Shown: positions 19,701 to 29,800 of the stretch, in pieces | Layout of the letters: every line of letters begins with the position of its first letter | Position numbering within the stretch: position 1 is the stretch's first letter | DNA from: Brevibacillus laterosporus DSM 25 | GTDB lineage: Bacteria; Bacillota; Bacilli; Brevibacillales; Brevibacillaceae | Reading direction: 5' to 3' | Length of the DNA: 64,000 nucleotides | NCBI RefSeq assembly: GCF_002706795.1 | Contig: NZ_CP017705.1 | Coordinates: forward strand, 5,183,501-5,247,500 | The notes under the pieces: generated by a model | What the model was told of the DNA's origin: nothing | The model's database searches: none | The model's input: the letters and a program-made list of their open reading frames with translations, nothing else | Position numbers and translations under genes: made by a program

Positions 19701-21515
19701 CTGAACATCGCTATCTATTAACACTACTGTCATGTTATAGTCTGCAAACTGTTGATAATGAGACTCTTTCGTAATCAGCACAGTTAATTGCGAGTCCTTG
19801 ATGATAAAGGAAATTCGCTCCTCAGGGTAGGTTAGATCAATCGGGAGATAAGCCGCTCCCGCTTTAAGAATAGCTAGGATGCCTATGATCATCTCTGGAG
19901 ATCGTTCCATACTAATCCCTACGAGCGTGTCTGGCTGCACTCCTAATCGTTGAAGGCGATGAGCCATCTGGTTAGATTTCTCATGTAATTCTCGGTAGGT
20001 AAGCTCGATCTCTCCATCAATAATCGCTATTTGGTCTGGATATTGTCTGACCTGCTCTTCAAATAACTCTTGAACAAGCGATTCACTAGGAAATGGAGTA
20101 TTCGTATCATTCCACGTAGTAAGTAGTAAGTCACGCTCAGAATCATCTAACAGAGAAATCTGCCCAATCGAGATATCAGGATGAACCATAATATCTTTAA
20201 GCATTGTAGTTAGATGCTGTATTAATCGTTGGATCGTATCCTCTCTAAAGCGTTCTGTATCAAAAAAGATTGTACCTACTAAGCCTGTTTCTCTTTGAGA
20301 AATAGTAAGAGCAAGCTCTGTATCATCAGTCCATGATGGATAATCTATCTCTCCCGTTACAAATAAAATTTGAAAGGCAGGTAGCTGATAAACTGAAAAC
20401 TCCTGTTCAATTATGATAGCGTCTATTGTACGTTGAACGCGCCGAAGCAACTCTATGAAGCTAGGATTGCCCGAAAAATCACTATAAATGGAGAGAGGAG
20501 AACTTTTGCTAGGCTCATCCTGTCTTAACCATCCACTTAAAATGTCATTTTCGCCTGTATAACGGTGAAGAAGCAATTGCCAAACACTAAATAGCGCAAC
20601 TGAAAGAGAGCTACCAGCTATTTTCGCTAGTTCTGTAAGTCGTTTGTTTTCCTCATGAGAGAGGGTAAATTCTTTATTCCCCCATTTCATGGGTGTAGAG
20701 TTTGAAAGTGAATGTTCCACAGGTAGCTGTAATTTAGATACATTCGTATATGAACCTTTCCAATGCGTAAGGAGTTGATCCATTGATTGAAGTGATTCAC
20801 CCGTTTTACTAGTAATCATGTGCAAAACGACGAATAAACGATTCACTACCTGTCCAATACTCTCTTCACTATACAGACCTGGGTGATAATCTAGTTGGAG
20901 TGTTAGACCCTCATCATGTTTTTTAAAGTGAAACACCATGTCGGCAGTAATCGACTCTACACTTGCTTGATCATGTATCGTGTCAAGCAAAACGATAGTT
21001 CCAAAGTTCGGTCTACTTTTTTCTTCATTTGAAATCCCCAACAAGCCAGCAATTGATTTGGATGGCAGGTTTTGATTTTTCACTGCATCTGTTATCGTAC
21101 CTTTTAATGTAGGGAGCACCTGTTTCCAGGTTAGTGAACGATCTAAATTAGAACGGATTGGCAAGATATTGGAAAAAGCCTGTTTATCATCCTCTTTTTG
21201 CTGAAAAACAGGCATCCCGACAATAATATCTGAATGCTGTTTGTATGTAGACAAAAGATACTTTATCCCCGCAAGGAGGAACATGTATATTCCATAGTCT
21301 GAGTTGTTACTCATTCGCTTGATAATTGCCACTATCGCAGGTGGAATTGGATAACTGACCGAATTCATGTCCACTACTTTGTTGGCAAGTGGGCGTGTTT
21401 CAAAGGGGAAACCACTAAAATCAGTGACTCCTTCCAATTGTTGAAGCCAATAGGAACGCTCTTGCTCAAATTGTCCGCTTGCTAGTAGAATATTATGCAA
21501 AAAATTGGTACTCAT
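13752..21515 (-). CDS. Two-module NRPS, halfC-halfC-A-PCP-C-A-PCP-C
   Basis: A 2587-aa peptide synthetase starting at ATG after GGGGGG. It opens with two consecutive C-lobe-like segments (about 1-245 and 265-465), neither with HHxxxDG. Then follow A1 (LTYREL near 502; YTSGSTG near 629), PCP1 (GGHS, Ser1023), C (HHLIMDG, His1215-1216), A2, PCP2 (GGHS, Ser2087), and a full C domain (HHIIMDG, His2267-2268). The last residues, ISDQLNFHF, form a short aromatic tail. My code readings are DAFLLGVVFK for A1, perhaps a branched aliphatic residue, and DIWQSTADDK for A2, which I cannot assign. A1 has no complete C domain of its own, so the C domain ending the upstream 2024-aa PKS may serve it in trans, or A1 may start a chain. 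The sbnB-like gene ends 28 bp upstream. Confidence 0.95.
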   Translation of the reverse strand: MSTNFLHNILLASGQFEQERSYWLQQLEGVTDFSGFPFETRPLANKVVDMNSVSYPIPPAIVAIIKRMSNNSDYGIYMFLLAGIKYLLSTYKQHSDIIVGMPVFQQKEDDKQAFSNILPIRSNLDRSLTWKQVLPTLKGTITDAVKNQNLPSKSIAGLLGISNEEKSRPNFGTIVLLDTIHDQASVESITADMVFHFKKHDEGLTLQLDYHPGLYSEESIGQVVNRLFVVLHMITSKTGESLQSMDQLLTHWKGSYTNVSKLQLPVEHSLSNSTPMKWGNKEFTLSHEENKRLTELAKIAGSSLSVALFSVWQLLLHRYTGENDILSGWLRQDEPSKSSPLSIYSDFSGNPSFIELLRRVQRTIDAIIIEQEFSVYQLPAFQILFVTGEIDYPSWTDDTELALTISQRETGLVGTIFFDTERFREDTIQRLIQHLTTMLKDIMVHPDISIGQISLLDDSERDLLLTTWNDTNTPFPSESLVQELFEEQVRQYPDQIAIIDGEIELTYRELHEKSNQMAHRLQRLGVQPDTLVGISMERSPEMIIGILAILKAGAAYLPIDLTYPEERISFIIKDSQLTVLITKESHYQQFADYNMTVVLIDSDVQGFDQESLSTPSSNATATNMAYVIYTSGSTGTPKGTRITHQSINRLVKNNSYVDWESTDRLAQVSNTSFDAFTFELWGTLLHGATLVLIAPDVVLSPYAFQKEIHHYGITMMLVTTALFNQYAGEKPELFTNITVLFGGEAADPKWVRVALEKGKPKKLINVYGPAECTVFTTTHHVTQVAADALSIPIGKPIANTQVYVLDQYLQVVPIGVPGELYVGGPGLALGYLHRLEITSERFIKNIFSSNETDRLYKTGDIVRYLPDGTLSYIGREDDQVKIRGFRIELGEIEAVLGQHPEIRDAVVMMREDQNSNKQLIAYFTAYKPGVVTTCELRSFAEKKIPMHMIPATFIYLDHLPVTPNGKVDRKALPAPFLEREEGNTPFIEPVTDTEIILSEFWKEILGIGRISIIDDFFNSGGHSLLATQLLSRIYHAFHIEISLRTFFENPTIQAMGKQIDHIISSGEQSVSVPLVPVSRDDDLVLSYTQQGVWFIEQLEPGSATYNVPVANTLKGSLNIDALERAVNEIIRRHEILRTSFISKDGKPYQLSHPFQSIRIPLIEMSDVPAPERHQRIIDMANEDANRSFDLTKCPLVRFILFKKDEESYVFYYTMHHLIMDGWSLQIFTHELSVLYEAFSQGKPSPLPEMQLQYADFAAWQRKWLDGKVMNQQLAYWKKQLAGNLPVLQLPIDRTRPSVASGAGQRDTLVMPKELVNKLHVLCKRQGVTLYMALLSAFKVLLSRYSGETDILVGSPIANRTRLETEGMIGFFANTIVLRSQLSDNPTFTELLKQVREVTLEAFSNQDVPFEKLVEVLQPERTKNITPIFQVMFTLQNTRRTDFKLSDETLIHPEIDRGTSMFDLLFDIAEHPDGLLLVAEYNMDIFFSATIGRMMEHYRELLESIVELPEQPISDLNMLTKQEKIQILEDFNDTKCDFPLDKTTHELFEKQVECRPTDIAVIHRDQQMTYEELNARANQMARFIRRTGMKNEEIIAVFLERSIPMMESILGIWKAGGAYIPIDTAYPIQRIIGILEGSGAAVLITTSKFVTPEIIQNYRGTIICIDDQMDAINQERKDNLSVIVEPDHLAYIIYTSGSTGKPKGAMVEHIGLNNHLHMMIKQLKLSEDCRIAQTASHCFDISVWQFFTSIILGGTTIIYDNQMTMEPTSCIEQIIKDRINIFQVVPSVLSVMLDHVEETKLSLECFRYVSVTGEAIKRSLVARWFKLFPHIPLANAYGPSEASDDVTIHILDQLPQSEIVPIGKPLHNFKIYIVDEKMNLCPVGIKGEICVSGLGVGRGYLNDPERTAKVFMEDPFADHKGVRLYKTGDMGRWLSDGTLEFFGRKDYQVKIRGFRIELEEIENQINNHPDILETVVMDIEDTRGQKSLCAYVVLKQDVPINQLKSHLANALPDYMIPAFFVKMERLPLTTNGKVDRKALPKPDRNVVESKYVAPRTIIEEKIIAIWESVLDTSGIGIEDHFFENGGHSLKATTVISRINKELQVDISLREIFNSPIIKDLAQVVENSAKKAYPMIQPVKKQEAYQLSSAQKRMFIVNLRDSENIAYNIPNMFIIEGKLDKQRLHQALQKLVERHEILRTSFGWEKGEPVQYVQDKLELDLKEVTSTHEQLHSVVRSLVAPFDLGKAPLLRLFVVTVEEGYHVLVLDMHHIIMDGSSIAILLDELVQFYQEKQLPEPRIQYKDFSAWQNKLLMSEIMQSQEKYWLDQFTGQLPVLALPTDYPRPSVKSFEGNYVEFCASKELTLGLRNLASSTGTTLYMVLLAAYHVLLSKYARQQDIIIGTPIAGRHHADLEKVIGMFVNTLAIRLQSETQQTFSEFLLVVKEHVLQAFDNQDYQFDMLVEKLDAANDESRNPLFDTMFILQNIEEPYITEGNNVTDKLSISRFDYKYRMSKFDLSVITIEADEELVFQFEYANILFSNSTINILGESFLKLLTIIVTETDKKLCDLEITESIDLIEMDISDQLNFHF
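20121..21515 (-). other. Tandem N-terminal half-condensation domains
   Basis: Residues 1-465 of the 2587-aa NRPS contain two successive C-lobe patterns. The first starts at ERSYWLQQLEG, the mid-domain YWL motif of C domains, and continues through SDIIVGMPV. The second repeats the pattern with SLSVALFSVWQLLLHRYTG and NDILSGW. No HHxxxDG occurs in either. One truncated C remnant ahead of a starter A domain is fairly common in Bacillales NRPSs; two in a row is unusual. Confidence 0.65.
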
Positions 21516-21543
21516 TGGAATCCCCCCATTTTACATGTTATGT

Positions 21544-22512
21544 TTATTCCAATAGTTGTCCTATCTTTAAGTCTTCTGCTTTTCTTACAAAATAATGTCC
21601 TATCGAAATATCAAAAACGGCCATACCCATGGGGTTAAACATAATATTCTGATCTTCACGGTAACTAGACATGGCATTGTCACAAACCACGTTAATAATG
21701 GATTTCGTGCCTTCCTTTTGTAAACCACAATACAAATGCATAGACTCTATATCTGTTTTTTCCCGACATACCTCTTCCCAGTTGTCTACAATGATTGAAT
21801 CTTTTACATACGGAAAAATATCTGTCGTAAAATCACGTAACGAAACATTGAGTAGGAGAGAACCTGTCTTTGGTTTAGCATCAATGTATGGTGCTTTGGA
21901 CACTGTGCATGTTATGAAGATATCTGAATTTTGGTAGGCTTCTTTCCACCCTTTAGCGATGATAACCTTATCTTTTACAGACGAGTCAATTGTCGCGATT
22001 TCAATTGGACTAAGATCATATAAGTAAATACTTTTAATTCGATCGCCTAGTAAAGCAGTAACCATCTTAAAGTGATATTGACCGATCGGACCCCAGCCGA
22101 TAATACCAACTGTGATATCTTTGAGAGTGCGAACGTTATCATAATGTTTAATTATCATTCCACTAACGGAAGCTGTGCGGATGACGCTAAGTAATGCTGT
22201 GTTAATAATAGCTTCTGGAACGCCATTACGTGCATTATTTAGAATGGTGACACTGTGCGCTCGGGGAATACCTTGTTGAATATTATTCGGAAAGCTAGCA
22301 ATCCACTTAATCCCTGCTTGATTAATCGTACCTCCCACAAAAGCAGGCATAGCGATAATTCGATTTTGCTCTTGCCCATAGCGTAAATAAGGTTTTATCG
22401 GTTGGGCAAAGTCATCCTGCTGCAAGCATCTCACAGCCTGTTCAATAACAGAGGTCGTTTCATCCCAGTTCATTCCGATGGTAAGCAAGTCTTTTTCATG
22501 TAAATATCTCAT
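21544..22512 (-). CDS. sbnB: SbnB-like N-(2-amino-2-carboxyethyl)-L-glutamate dehydrogenase
   Basis: A 322-aa member of the ornithine cyclodeaminase/mu-crystallin superfamily with a dinucleotide-binding GIIGWGPIGQYHF motif. The start chosen is ATG at 22512, 11 nt from AGAGGAG; the longer GTG frame at 22533 begins upstream of that site. In staphyloferrin B biosynthesis SbnB oxidatively splits the SbnA product into L-2,3-diaminopropionate and 2-oxoglutarate. The presence of an SbnA homologue in the same operon (35.1-36.1 kb) is the main argument for this over a true ornithine cyclodeaminase. It lies 40 bp after the EctB-like gene and 28 bp before the NRPS that presumably uses the product. Confidence 0.82.
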   Translation of the reverse strand: MRYLHEKDLLTIGMNWDETTSVIEQAVRCLQQDDFAQPIKPYLRYGQEQNRIIAMPAFVGGTINQAGIKWIASFPNNIQQGIPRAHSVTILNNARNGVPEAIINTALLSVIRTASVSGMIIKHYDNVRTLKDITVGIIGWGPIGQYHFKMVTALLGDRIKSIYLYDLSPIEIATIDSSVKDKVIIAKGWKEAYQNSDIFITCTVSKAPYIDAKPKTGSLLLNVSLRDFTTDIFPYVKDSIIVDNWEEVCREKTDIESMHLYCGLQKEGTKSIINVVCDNAMSSYREDQNIMFNPMGMAVFDISIGHYFVRKAEDLKIGQLLE

Positions 22513-22552
22513 TTGTAGATGATCTCCTCTCACTTTTTTGGATCTTGTCTGC

Positions 22553-23827
22553 TTATAAACTGCTCAAACACTCCCTCATTGATTGTTGTAATATATCGCA
22601 TCCTTTTTGTAATTCATTCCATTCAATGGTTAACGGAGGGAGAAGTTTAATCACTGTATCATTGCGACCTACACACTCGATGATTAAGCCATGCTCATAG
22701 CAACGCTTTGCTACCTTTTTCGCAACATTTACTCCTGAATCACTAACTTTAGCTACATCTACTCCCCAAATTAACCCCATTCCACGTACATCAATCTGGT
22801 CGTGCAAGCTAGCAATATGTTCATTCAAAAATTGCTTCACAAACTTTTCTTTACGTAGAACCTCTGCTTCTAATTGTTCCATTTCTCTGTAATGTAAGGC
22901 AGCTTCGGCAGCAACAAAGGCTAGTTGATTACCACGGAATGTTCCATTATGTTCTGCAGGTTGCCAAATATCTAATTCTGGTTTAAACAACAAGAGCGAC
23001 ATTGGCAAACCATAGCCACTAATAGATTTGGAAAGTACCACAATATCTGGAACAATAGGAGCTCTTTCAAATGAAAAGAAAGAGCCTGCTCGACCACATC
23101 CGATCTGAACTTCATCGCAAATCAACAGCACATCATGCTTGTCACACAATTGACGTAACCTCTGAAGCCACTGAATAGGGGCAACGTTAATACCGCCTTC
23201 TGCCTGAATCGTTTCACAAATAATCGCAGCTGGTTTAGCAATACCAGAATGACTGTCGCTAATCATTTTATCGATATATTCAATCGTATCGAAAGAAAAA
23301 TCAGTAGGGTACGGCATGAATGTGACTTGAGGTAAATCAACGCCTGCCGCCTGACGATTGTAGCTATTGGCGGTAACAGACAAAGCCCCTAAAGACATTC
23401 CATGAAAGCCACCTGTAAAAGCAAAAATACCTGAGCGTTGTTTCGTCTTACGGGCGATCTTTAGTCCTGCTTCTACCGCATTTGCTCCAGTAGGTCCACA
23501 AAACATCACTTTATACTCCAAATTTCTGGGACGAAGGATCAAGTCATTAAACGTCTGCAAAAAGTTTTCTTTGGCAGAGGTGTGCATATCTAAACCGTGA
23601 GCAAGCCCGTCGGTTTCTAAATAGGCAATAAGTTTTTTTTTGATAAAATCATTATTATGCCCGTAGTTGAGAGCTCCAGCTCCTGCAAAGAAATCAATGA
23701 ATTTTGCTCCCGACTTGGTATACATAGCTGAATTTTTTCCCTTTATAAAAACATCTGGAAAAGCTCTGCAATAAGAACGAACATTAGACTCTAGTTGTTC
23801 AAATATGGAAGTTGTTTGCGTAAGCAT
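22553..23827 (-). CDS. EctB-like diaminobutyrate:2-oxoglutarate aminotransferase
   Basis: A 424-aa class III PLP aminotransferase. Sequence blocks HGLDMHTSAKENFL, GPTGANAVEAGLK and FTGGFHGMSLGAL match the EctB/Dat type that converts L-aspartate semialdehyde and glutamate to L-2,4-diaminobutyrate. The Schiff-base lysine is Lys267 in VLSKSISGYG. No EctA or EctC follows, so ectoine is not the product. In a peptide cluster the enzyme most likely supplies diaminobutyrate as a building block or precursor. It starts at ATG behind AGAGGAG, 29 bp after the PKS stop and 40 bp before sbnB. An alternative is amination of a pathway-specific aldehyde. Confidence 0.85.
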   Translation of the reverse strand: MLTQTTSIFEQLESNVRSYCRAFPDVFIKGKNSAMYTKSGAKFIDFFAGAGALNYGHNNDFIKKKLIAYLETDGLAHGLDMHTSAKENFLQTFNDLILRPRNLEYKVMFCGPTGANAVEAGLKIARKTKQRSGIFAFTGGFHGMSLGALSVTANSYNRQAAGVDLPQVTFMPYPTDFSFDTIEYIDKMISDSHSGIAKPAAIICETIQAEGGINVAPIQWLQRLRQLCDKHDVLLICDEVQIGCGRAGSFFSFERAPIVPDIVVLSKSISGYGLPMSLLLFKPELDIWQPAEHNGTFRGNQLAFVAAEAALHYREMEQLEAEVLRKEKFVKQFLNEHIASLHDQIDVRGMGLIWGVDVAKVSDSGVNVAKKVAKRCYEHGLIIECVGRNDTVIKLLPPLTIEWNELQKGCDILQQSMRECLSSL

Positions 23828-23856
23828 TGAGATTCTCCTCTAGTTAGTTTTGTAAG

Positions 23857-26800
23857 TTAAAAATTAAATTCAAAATCTCCCATGACACTTGATACCTGCG
23901 ATGCTTTCAATTCTTGCATCTGATTTTGAGACAAAAGCTGTACATCTGGAATGCGTAAACCACTATTGCTGACTTCATACAAGATATTCAAATAATACTG
24001 TGCTAGCTTACTTATCGTTTCTATTTTGAAAAGATTTGTATCAAACTCGAATCGGAAATGTAGTTGTTCTGTGTTAGCCACACCTACCAAGCTTAAATCG
24101 TACAAGCTTACACCATCGTTTAAAGTAGGCATTGATTCATGCCATTGGAACATTGTCGAAAAGATCGAACTTCGTTGACTTCGTTGACTACGTTGAGCAT
24201 TAACCTGGGCGACTATAGCATCAAATGGATAACGACTGTGTGTAGTAGCTGCAAATCTCGTTTTTTCTACCTTGGCAAATAGTTCTTCAATCGTCTCTGT
24301 TTCTTCTACCTTCACACGCATACAGAAGATGTTCGTCAGTGCCCCCACAATTTCATTACTATCTGAATCACCTTGGTGACGAGCTGTCATCCCTATGATG
24401 ATATCTGTATCAAGCGTAAGCTTGTGCAACAGAAGGTAATAGGCAGACAATAGATAGGTTTCCAAGGAAATATCTACCCGTTTGATTGTTTCTTGAATTG
24501 ATTTCCATACTTCCTCATCCTTTAACTGAAAAGGATAAAAGCTTCCTTGATAGCTTGGAGTCTTAGGACGTTGAAAATCCGTTGCTAGGTTTAATTGAGG
24601 AAGAGGATTACGTAATTCCTGTTGCCAGTATGCTTGGTCTGTTTGAAACCCTTCACTCTTTTCCCAACTAAGCTGATCGCGTATCCAAGAGATATAGTTG
24701 CCCGTAGGTGGAAGTGCAATCTCTTTATTTTCTATTAGATCGTTATAAACTTGAAGAATTTCATTAGCAATATACTCCAAACTCCACTGGTCTCCAATCA
24801 GTGAGTGAATAATGAGACCAAAGAGAGCTTTCTTTTCTGGTAAACGATACAAAATCGGACTCCATGTTGACTTTGAAAGCTGACAAGCTCGAATTCTAGC
24901 TTCGTTCAGCTTCCTTTTAGCTAGCTGGCTTGCATCTGAATCAAAGGATAGGTCTTCGTATTCTGTCTCTACACTCATAAATGGCAAAATGACTTGTTTG
25001 GGTAGTCCATTCTCTTCTCGGAAAATTGTCCGTAGAGACTCATGCTGTTGGGTAACTGCGTCAACAGCTTTTTGAAACAACTCAATGTCAACAGATGTAG
25101 AAAGCTCTTTTTCGGTAAGCATGGTAAGTTCAGTCATAAACGGATTATAGGATTGAAGGAAGTAGATGTGCCGCTGCATACCTGTTAGTTCAATTCCTTC
25201 CTCCGATTCCAACACGATGTTTGGTGCTTCTGTATTCTGCTCAGAGATTATGATTTTTTTATTACCTTCTTCTTGAGAACTAAGATGTGCTGCAAGTGCA
25301 AAAATAGTTAAATTTTGGAATATTTCACTGATTCCAATGTTCTTATTCAGATACTTTTGAATTGAATTTACGATCTTGACGGCAATAATAGAATCTCCCC
25401 CGAGACTAAAGAAATCATCGTAGATATTTATTTCATCAAGTCCTAATTCCAAACAAAATACCTGAGCCAATAATCGCTCATTTACAGAATAACTCTCACC
25501 AGCATTACGCCCCGACACCATAACGTCTGGTAATACTTGGGACGTTACCGCTCCTTGTTTTATTTCTTTTAACCTACTCATTTTTGTCAATTTGGATATA
25601 ATAGGTTTTTCTAGATTAAATGTAAGAGTATCCATATGATCAAGGGTATTATCATAATTGATTTCTGCTATCGTTACTCTATTCATCCGTTTATGCAAAA
25701 CTTGCTGAAATGCTTGGATGGCATTTTGAGTTGACAAGGACTTAAAGAATCCTAAATCGTGATTAGCTCCGTATTCCACAGCCATCCCTACTTCTTTCCA
25801 TGCAGCCCAATTGATGGTCAATGTCTTCCCTGTATGGCGATTGCGCAATGAGGTAAATGCATCTAGGTAAGCATTGGCAGCAGTATAGTCCCCTTGTCCA
25901 ACTCCACCGTAAAGTGAGTTAATTGATGAAAACAGTACCATGAAATCAAGCTGATCATCTTTAGTCAGATGGTGTAATAACCAAGTACCCCTTACTTTTG
26001 GAGATAAAACAGGTTGACTGCTAACCTCCTCTTTGCGTAGGATAAATCCCTCACCAGCTACACCAGCACTATGGATAATGCCATTGATGGTAGTAAATTG
26101 TGATCGGACTTGGGTAAGTACAGCTTGCAACTCATCCTGATCACTAATATCGGCGCTTACTACCGTAACATTACTTCCCAGCGATTCTATCTTACGGATT
26201 GCTGTGATTTGTCGATATAATTTGGGCTGGGTTTGTTGTTCTACTTGTCCCCAAAGCTCTTTGCTTGGTAATGAAGATCGATTAATCAATACAAGATTGA
26301 CAGAGGCCTGGGAAGCAAGATAATTAGCCATTTCAAGTCCAATTGCACCAAGACCACCTGTAATTACATAAACTCCATTTTCACGAATTTCGATAGAATC
26401 AGTAGCAACATCGTCTAGGTTACATTCGTAAAATTCCTCCACAAATCTTTGATTATTACGGTGCACCACCAGATAATCCTTGTCTTTTCTTCCTAGCTCG
26501 GCAAGGATGGTATCCCCTGAAGTAAATTTGTCAATATCTAACGCTCTACACAATAAATGAGGATACTCTTGACTTACCACCTTTCCCAATCCAAACATGG
26601 TAGCGTAATGTGGATGAATATATTCCTGCTGTTCATTCAATTCGTATACATAAGGAGCCACAAGCAATATCTCTATCTCCTCATGAATGTTGTGTTCTAA
26701 TAATGCTTTCGTCAGACGGACGAGACTCTCATACCCTCTCTTCTGCGTTTCTTCCAAGTCCGTTAGATCATTGACATCCTGCTTTTCCATAACAGATAGC

Positions 26801-29800
26801 AAGTGTATGATTTGAGTAATACCTCTTTCTTTCAGTAACCCAATCAAGGTGGTATAGTCCGTTTGAAGACCATTTATTTTATAGGTGCGTTGGTCAACCT
26901 CTTTAAATTCTGCTCCCATTTCAACCTGAATCCACGGCCTGCCAATGGAATCAAATGCCTGAATCATCTGCTCACCAATGCTTGTCTCATCTTTAAAGAT
27001 AAGGACAGTTCCCAGATCTTTGGAACTTTCTTCTCTAGGATTTATCTCTTTTTCAATCCATTTTATCCCGTAATAAAAGGGAGATTTATTTGCTTTGTTT
27101 ACTCCCAAGTCCATTTGATGTACACGTTTAATCGCATAATCTTCTATTTCTGCAAATACGACGCCTTCTTCATTTACCAACGTCACATCAAAATTAATGA
27201 TTTCCTTATTGTCAGACTGATCAGACTTTAATCTGAGATGACTGTAAAATCTGTTGGGCATTGTGCTGTAAACCTTACATATACGGTATGTAAACGGCAG
27301 ATAAAAATCCTGACTTACTGTGTTAATGGCTAAGTTAACAGCATTATCCATTAGGGAAGGATGAAAATGATACAAACCTTTATCTGCTTCATAACGTTCT
27401 GGAAGACTAAAATAAGCAAGTACTTCACCATTACCGATATAAGTATGCTGCACATTATTCCAACGAGGGCCTGTAATGATAGCCCCAGATCCAGAGAAAT
27501 CCTCCTCGTATTGAATGAATTCATTGCGCTCAATGTCACATCTGTTTTTTATTTCTTCAAGCTTTATCATTGATGCATCATAATGTACGCCAAATGCTAC
27601 TGTCCCTTGAGCGTGTCTCACCCATTCTCCGTTGTATCGACTTGCAATAATAAAGTCATAGGATTGTCCATTTTCTTTTAAAATGGTCTGGACCTCATGA
27701 GACTCACCACGTTCACAAATTAATGGAGCAAGAAAAACAAGATTCTCTACTTGAACTTGTCTAGTTGGTATTTGTTGATAACAAGCCTCAAGTAGCATTT
27801 CGAGATAAGTGGTTCCAGGTACAACAAATTTATCATTGACGATATGTTCATGTAGTACCCAGTGCTTGTCCACATTAAAATCTGTTGCATAAATAATAGT
27901 TTCAATCGAATCTGCTTCTAATCGATCAAGTAGGGGTAGATCAAGTTCTTTTAATGATTTTTTTATGATTGGGTAAGAATTTTCAGCTTCCGGCTCCACC
28001 CAGCAACGCTTTCGATTAAATGGGTATACGGGAAGACTTATCCTGTGAACTTGTTCTTTCTGCATCAGCCTTTCCCAATCTATTTCAGCTCCACTGACGT
28101 ATAATTGGCACAATTGCTGAAGTAGCACTTCCGAAGGCTCTACCATTACGAGCTGGCTAATTAAAGAATTGGCCTGCTCAGTCAACTGTCTAATATCAGC
28201 TTCCGTTATCTCTTTTTCACTACGGATAGGTTTCTGCTCATTAATTACTTTAAATGAATTCGAATAACAACCCATTCGTTCGTTAGTACCAATTCCCTCT
28301 TTTTTACATAAGTAAAGTTGTTCCACCAAATCCTTACAGTTACATGCTACTAGTGCCAATCGAGACTCATAATGTCCTCTACCTGTGTTAGACGTATACG
28401 CAAGATCAGCTATACTTACATTCTCATTTTTACTAATAAACTGAAGGTAATCATTTATTAGCTGAAGCAATCCGTCGTCTGTTTTTGCTGACAATGATAA
28501 GATGTACGGCTTTGATGTTTGATCTTGTAGTTGAGTACGCAACTTAGGTTCTGGTGCTTCTTCCAAAATGATATGGCAGTTCGTACCACTCAATCCAAAT
28601 GAACTGATTCCACAACGACGCGGATGCCCATTAGATTCCCATTCTCTTAGACAATCATTAACATAGACAGGTGAGTGGTCGAAGGAGATTTTTTGATTGG
28701 GATATTGGAAATTCACTGTAGGTGGAATTTCCTTATGTTTTAGCGCCAATATACTTTTGATAAAACCGGCAATTCCAGCTGCATGGTCGAGATGTCCAAA
28801 GTTAGTCTTTAGCGAGCCGATACCGCAAAACTGTTTTTGATTTGTATACTTTTCAAAAGCTCGCTGGATTCCCTTAATTTCAATTGGATCACCTAGAGAT
28901 GTCCCGGTTCCATGAGCCTCAATATATTGAATTGTCCCTGGTTCTATTTCTGCATTTTGCCAAGCCCTAACAATCACATCTTCCTGTGCTAGTGAGTTAG
29001 GAGCAGTTATTCCAATTGAATGACCATCTTGGTTGAAAGCACTTCCTTTGACCACAGCATAAATATGGTCCTTATCATGTATGGCTTGATCAAGAGCTTT
29101 TAACATTACAACGCCAACACCCTCACCAAAACCCGTTCCATCTGATCGATTGTCAAAGGTTTTGGCTCGTCCGTCTCGTGAAGAAATACCGATTCCTGAA
29201 TCAGAGTCTTCACCTAAGGGAAGCATGATAATTTTGACTCCTCCTGCAAGAGCCATATCACACTCACCATTATTTATCGCCTGACACGCCAAATGAACAG
29301 CAACCAAAGAAGATGAACAAGCTGTGTCAATTACCATACTTGGCCCATGCAAATCGAGCGTGTAAGCAATTCTGCTAGCGATGATAGACTTTATGTTACC
29401 GGGAACCGCTGCTCCAGACAGAGATGGAGCAACATTTTTGATATATTGCTTATAATCCTCCCCTGAGTCTGAATCAGCGCTATAACCAACAAACACTCCT
29501 GTTCTGGTTCCCATAATTTTTTGTCCACCATAGCCAGCATCTTCAATTGCTGACCATGCTGTTTCTAAAAATAGGCGTTGATTAGGATCCATTAAACTGG
29601 CTTCTTTAGGTGAAATCGAAAATAATTGGTAATCAAACTGATCAATTTCTTCTAAATAGGCAGCATGTAAATACCGTTTTTGCATATGTGGTTGCACATG
29701 GTTAATAAACCGATCGATATCCTTTTGTCGTGACTCAGGGATCGTACGAATACAATCACTACCGTTACGCAAAGCCTCCCAAAACTCATCTACATTCTGC

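Noticed and set aside
21544-22512. Ornithine cyclodeaminase making proline
   Set aside because: The fold is shared, but co-occurrence with an SbnA homologue in the operon makes the SbnB role much more likely.
22553-23827. Ectoine biosynthesis from the EctB-like gene
   Set aside because: No ectA or ectC is adjacent; the gene is buried in the megasynthase operon.
26863-27231. A 122-codon plus-strand ORF opposite the PKS
   Set aside because: It is the antisense of a DH/KR linker region, has no ribosome site and no family resemblance.
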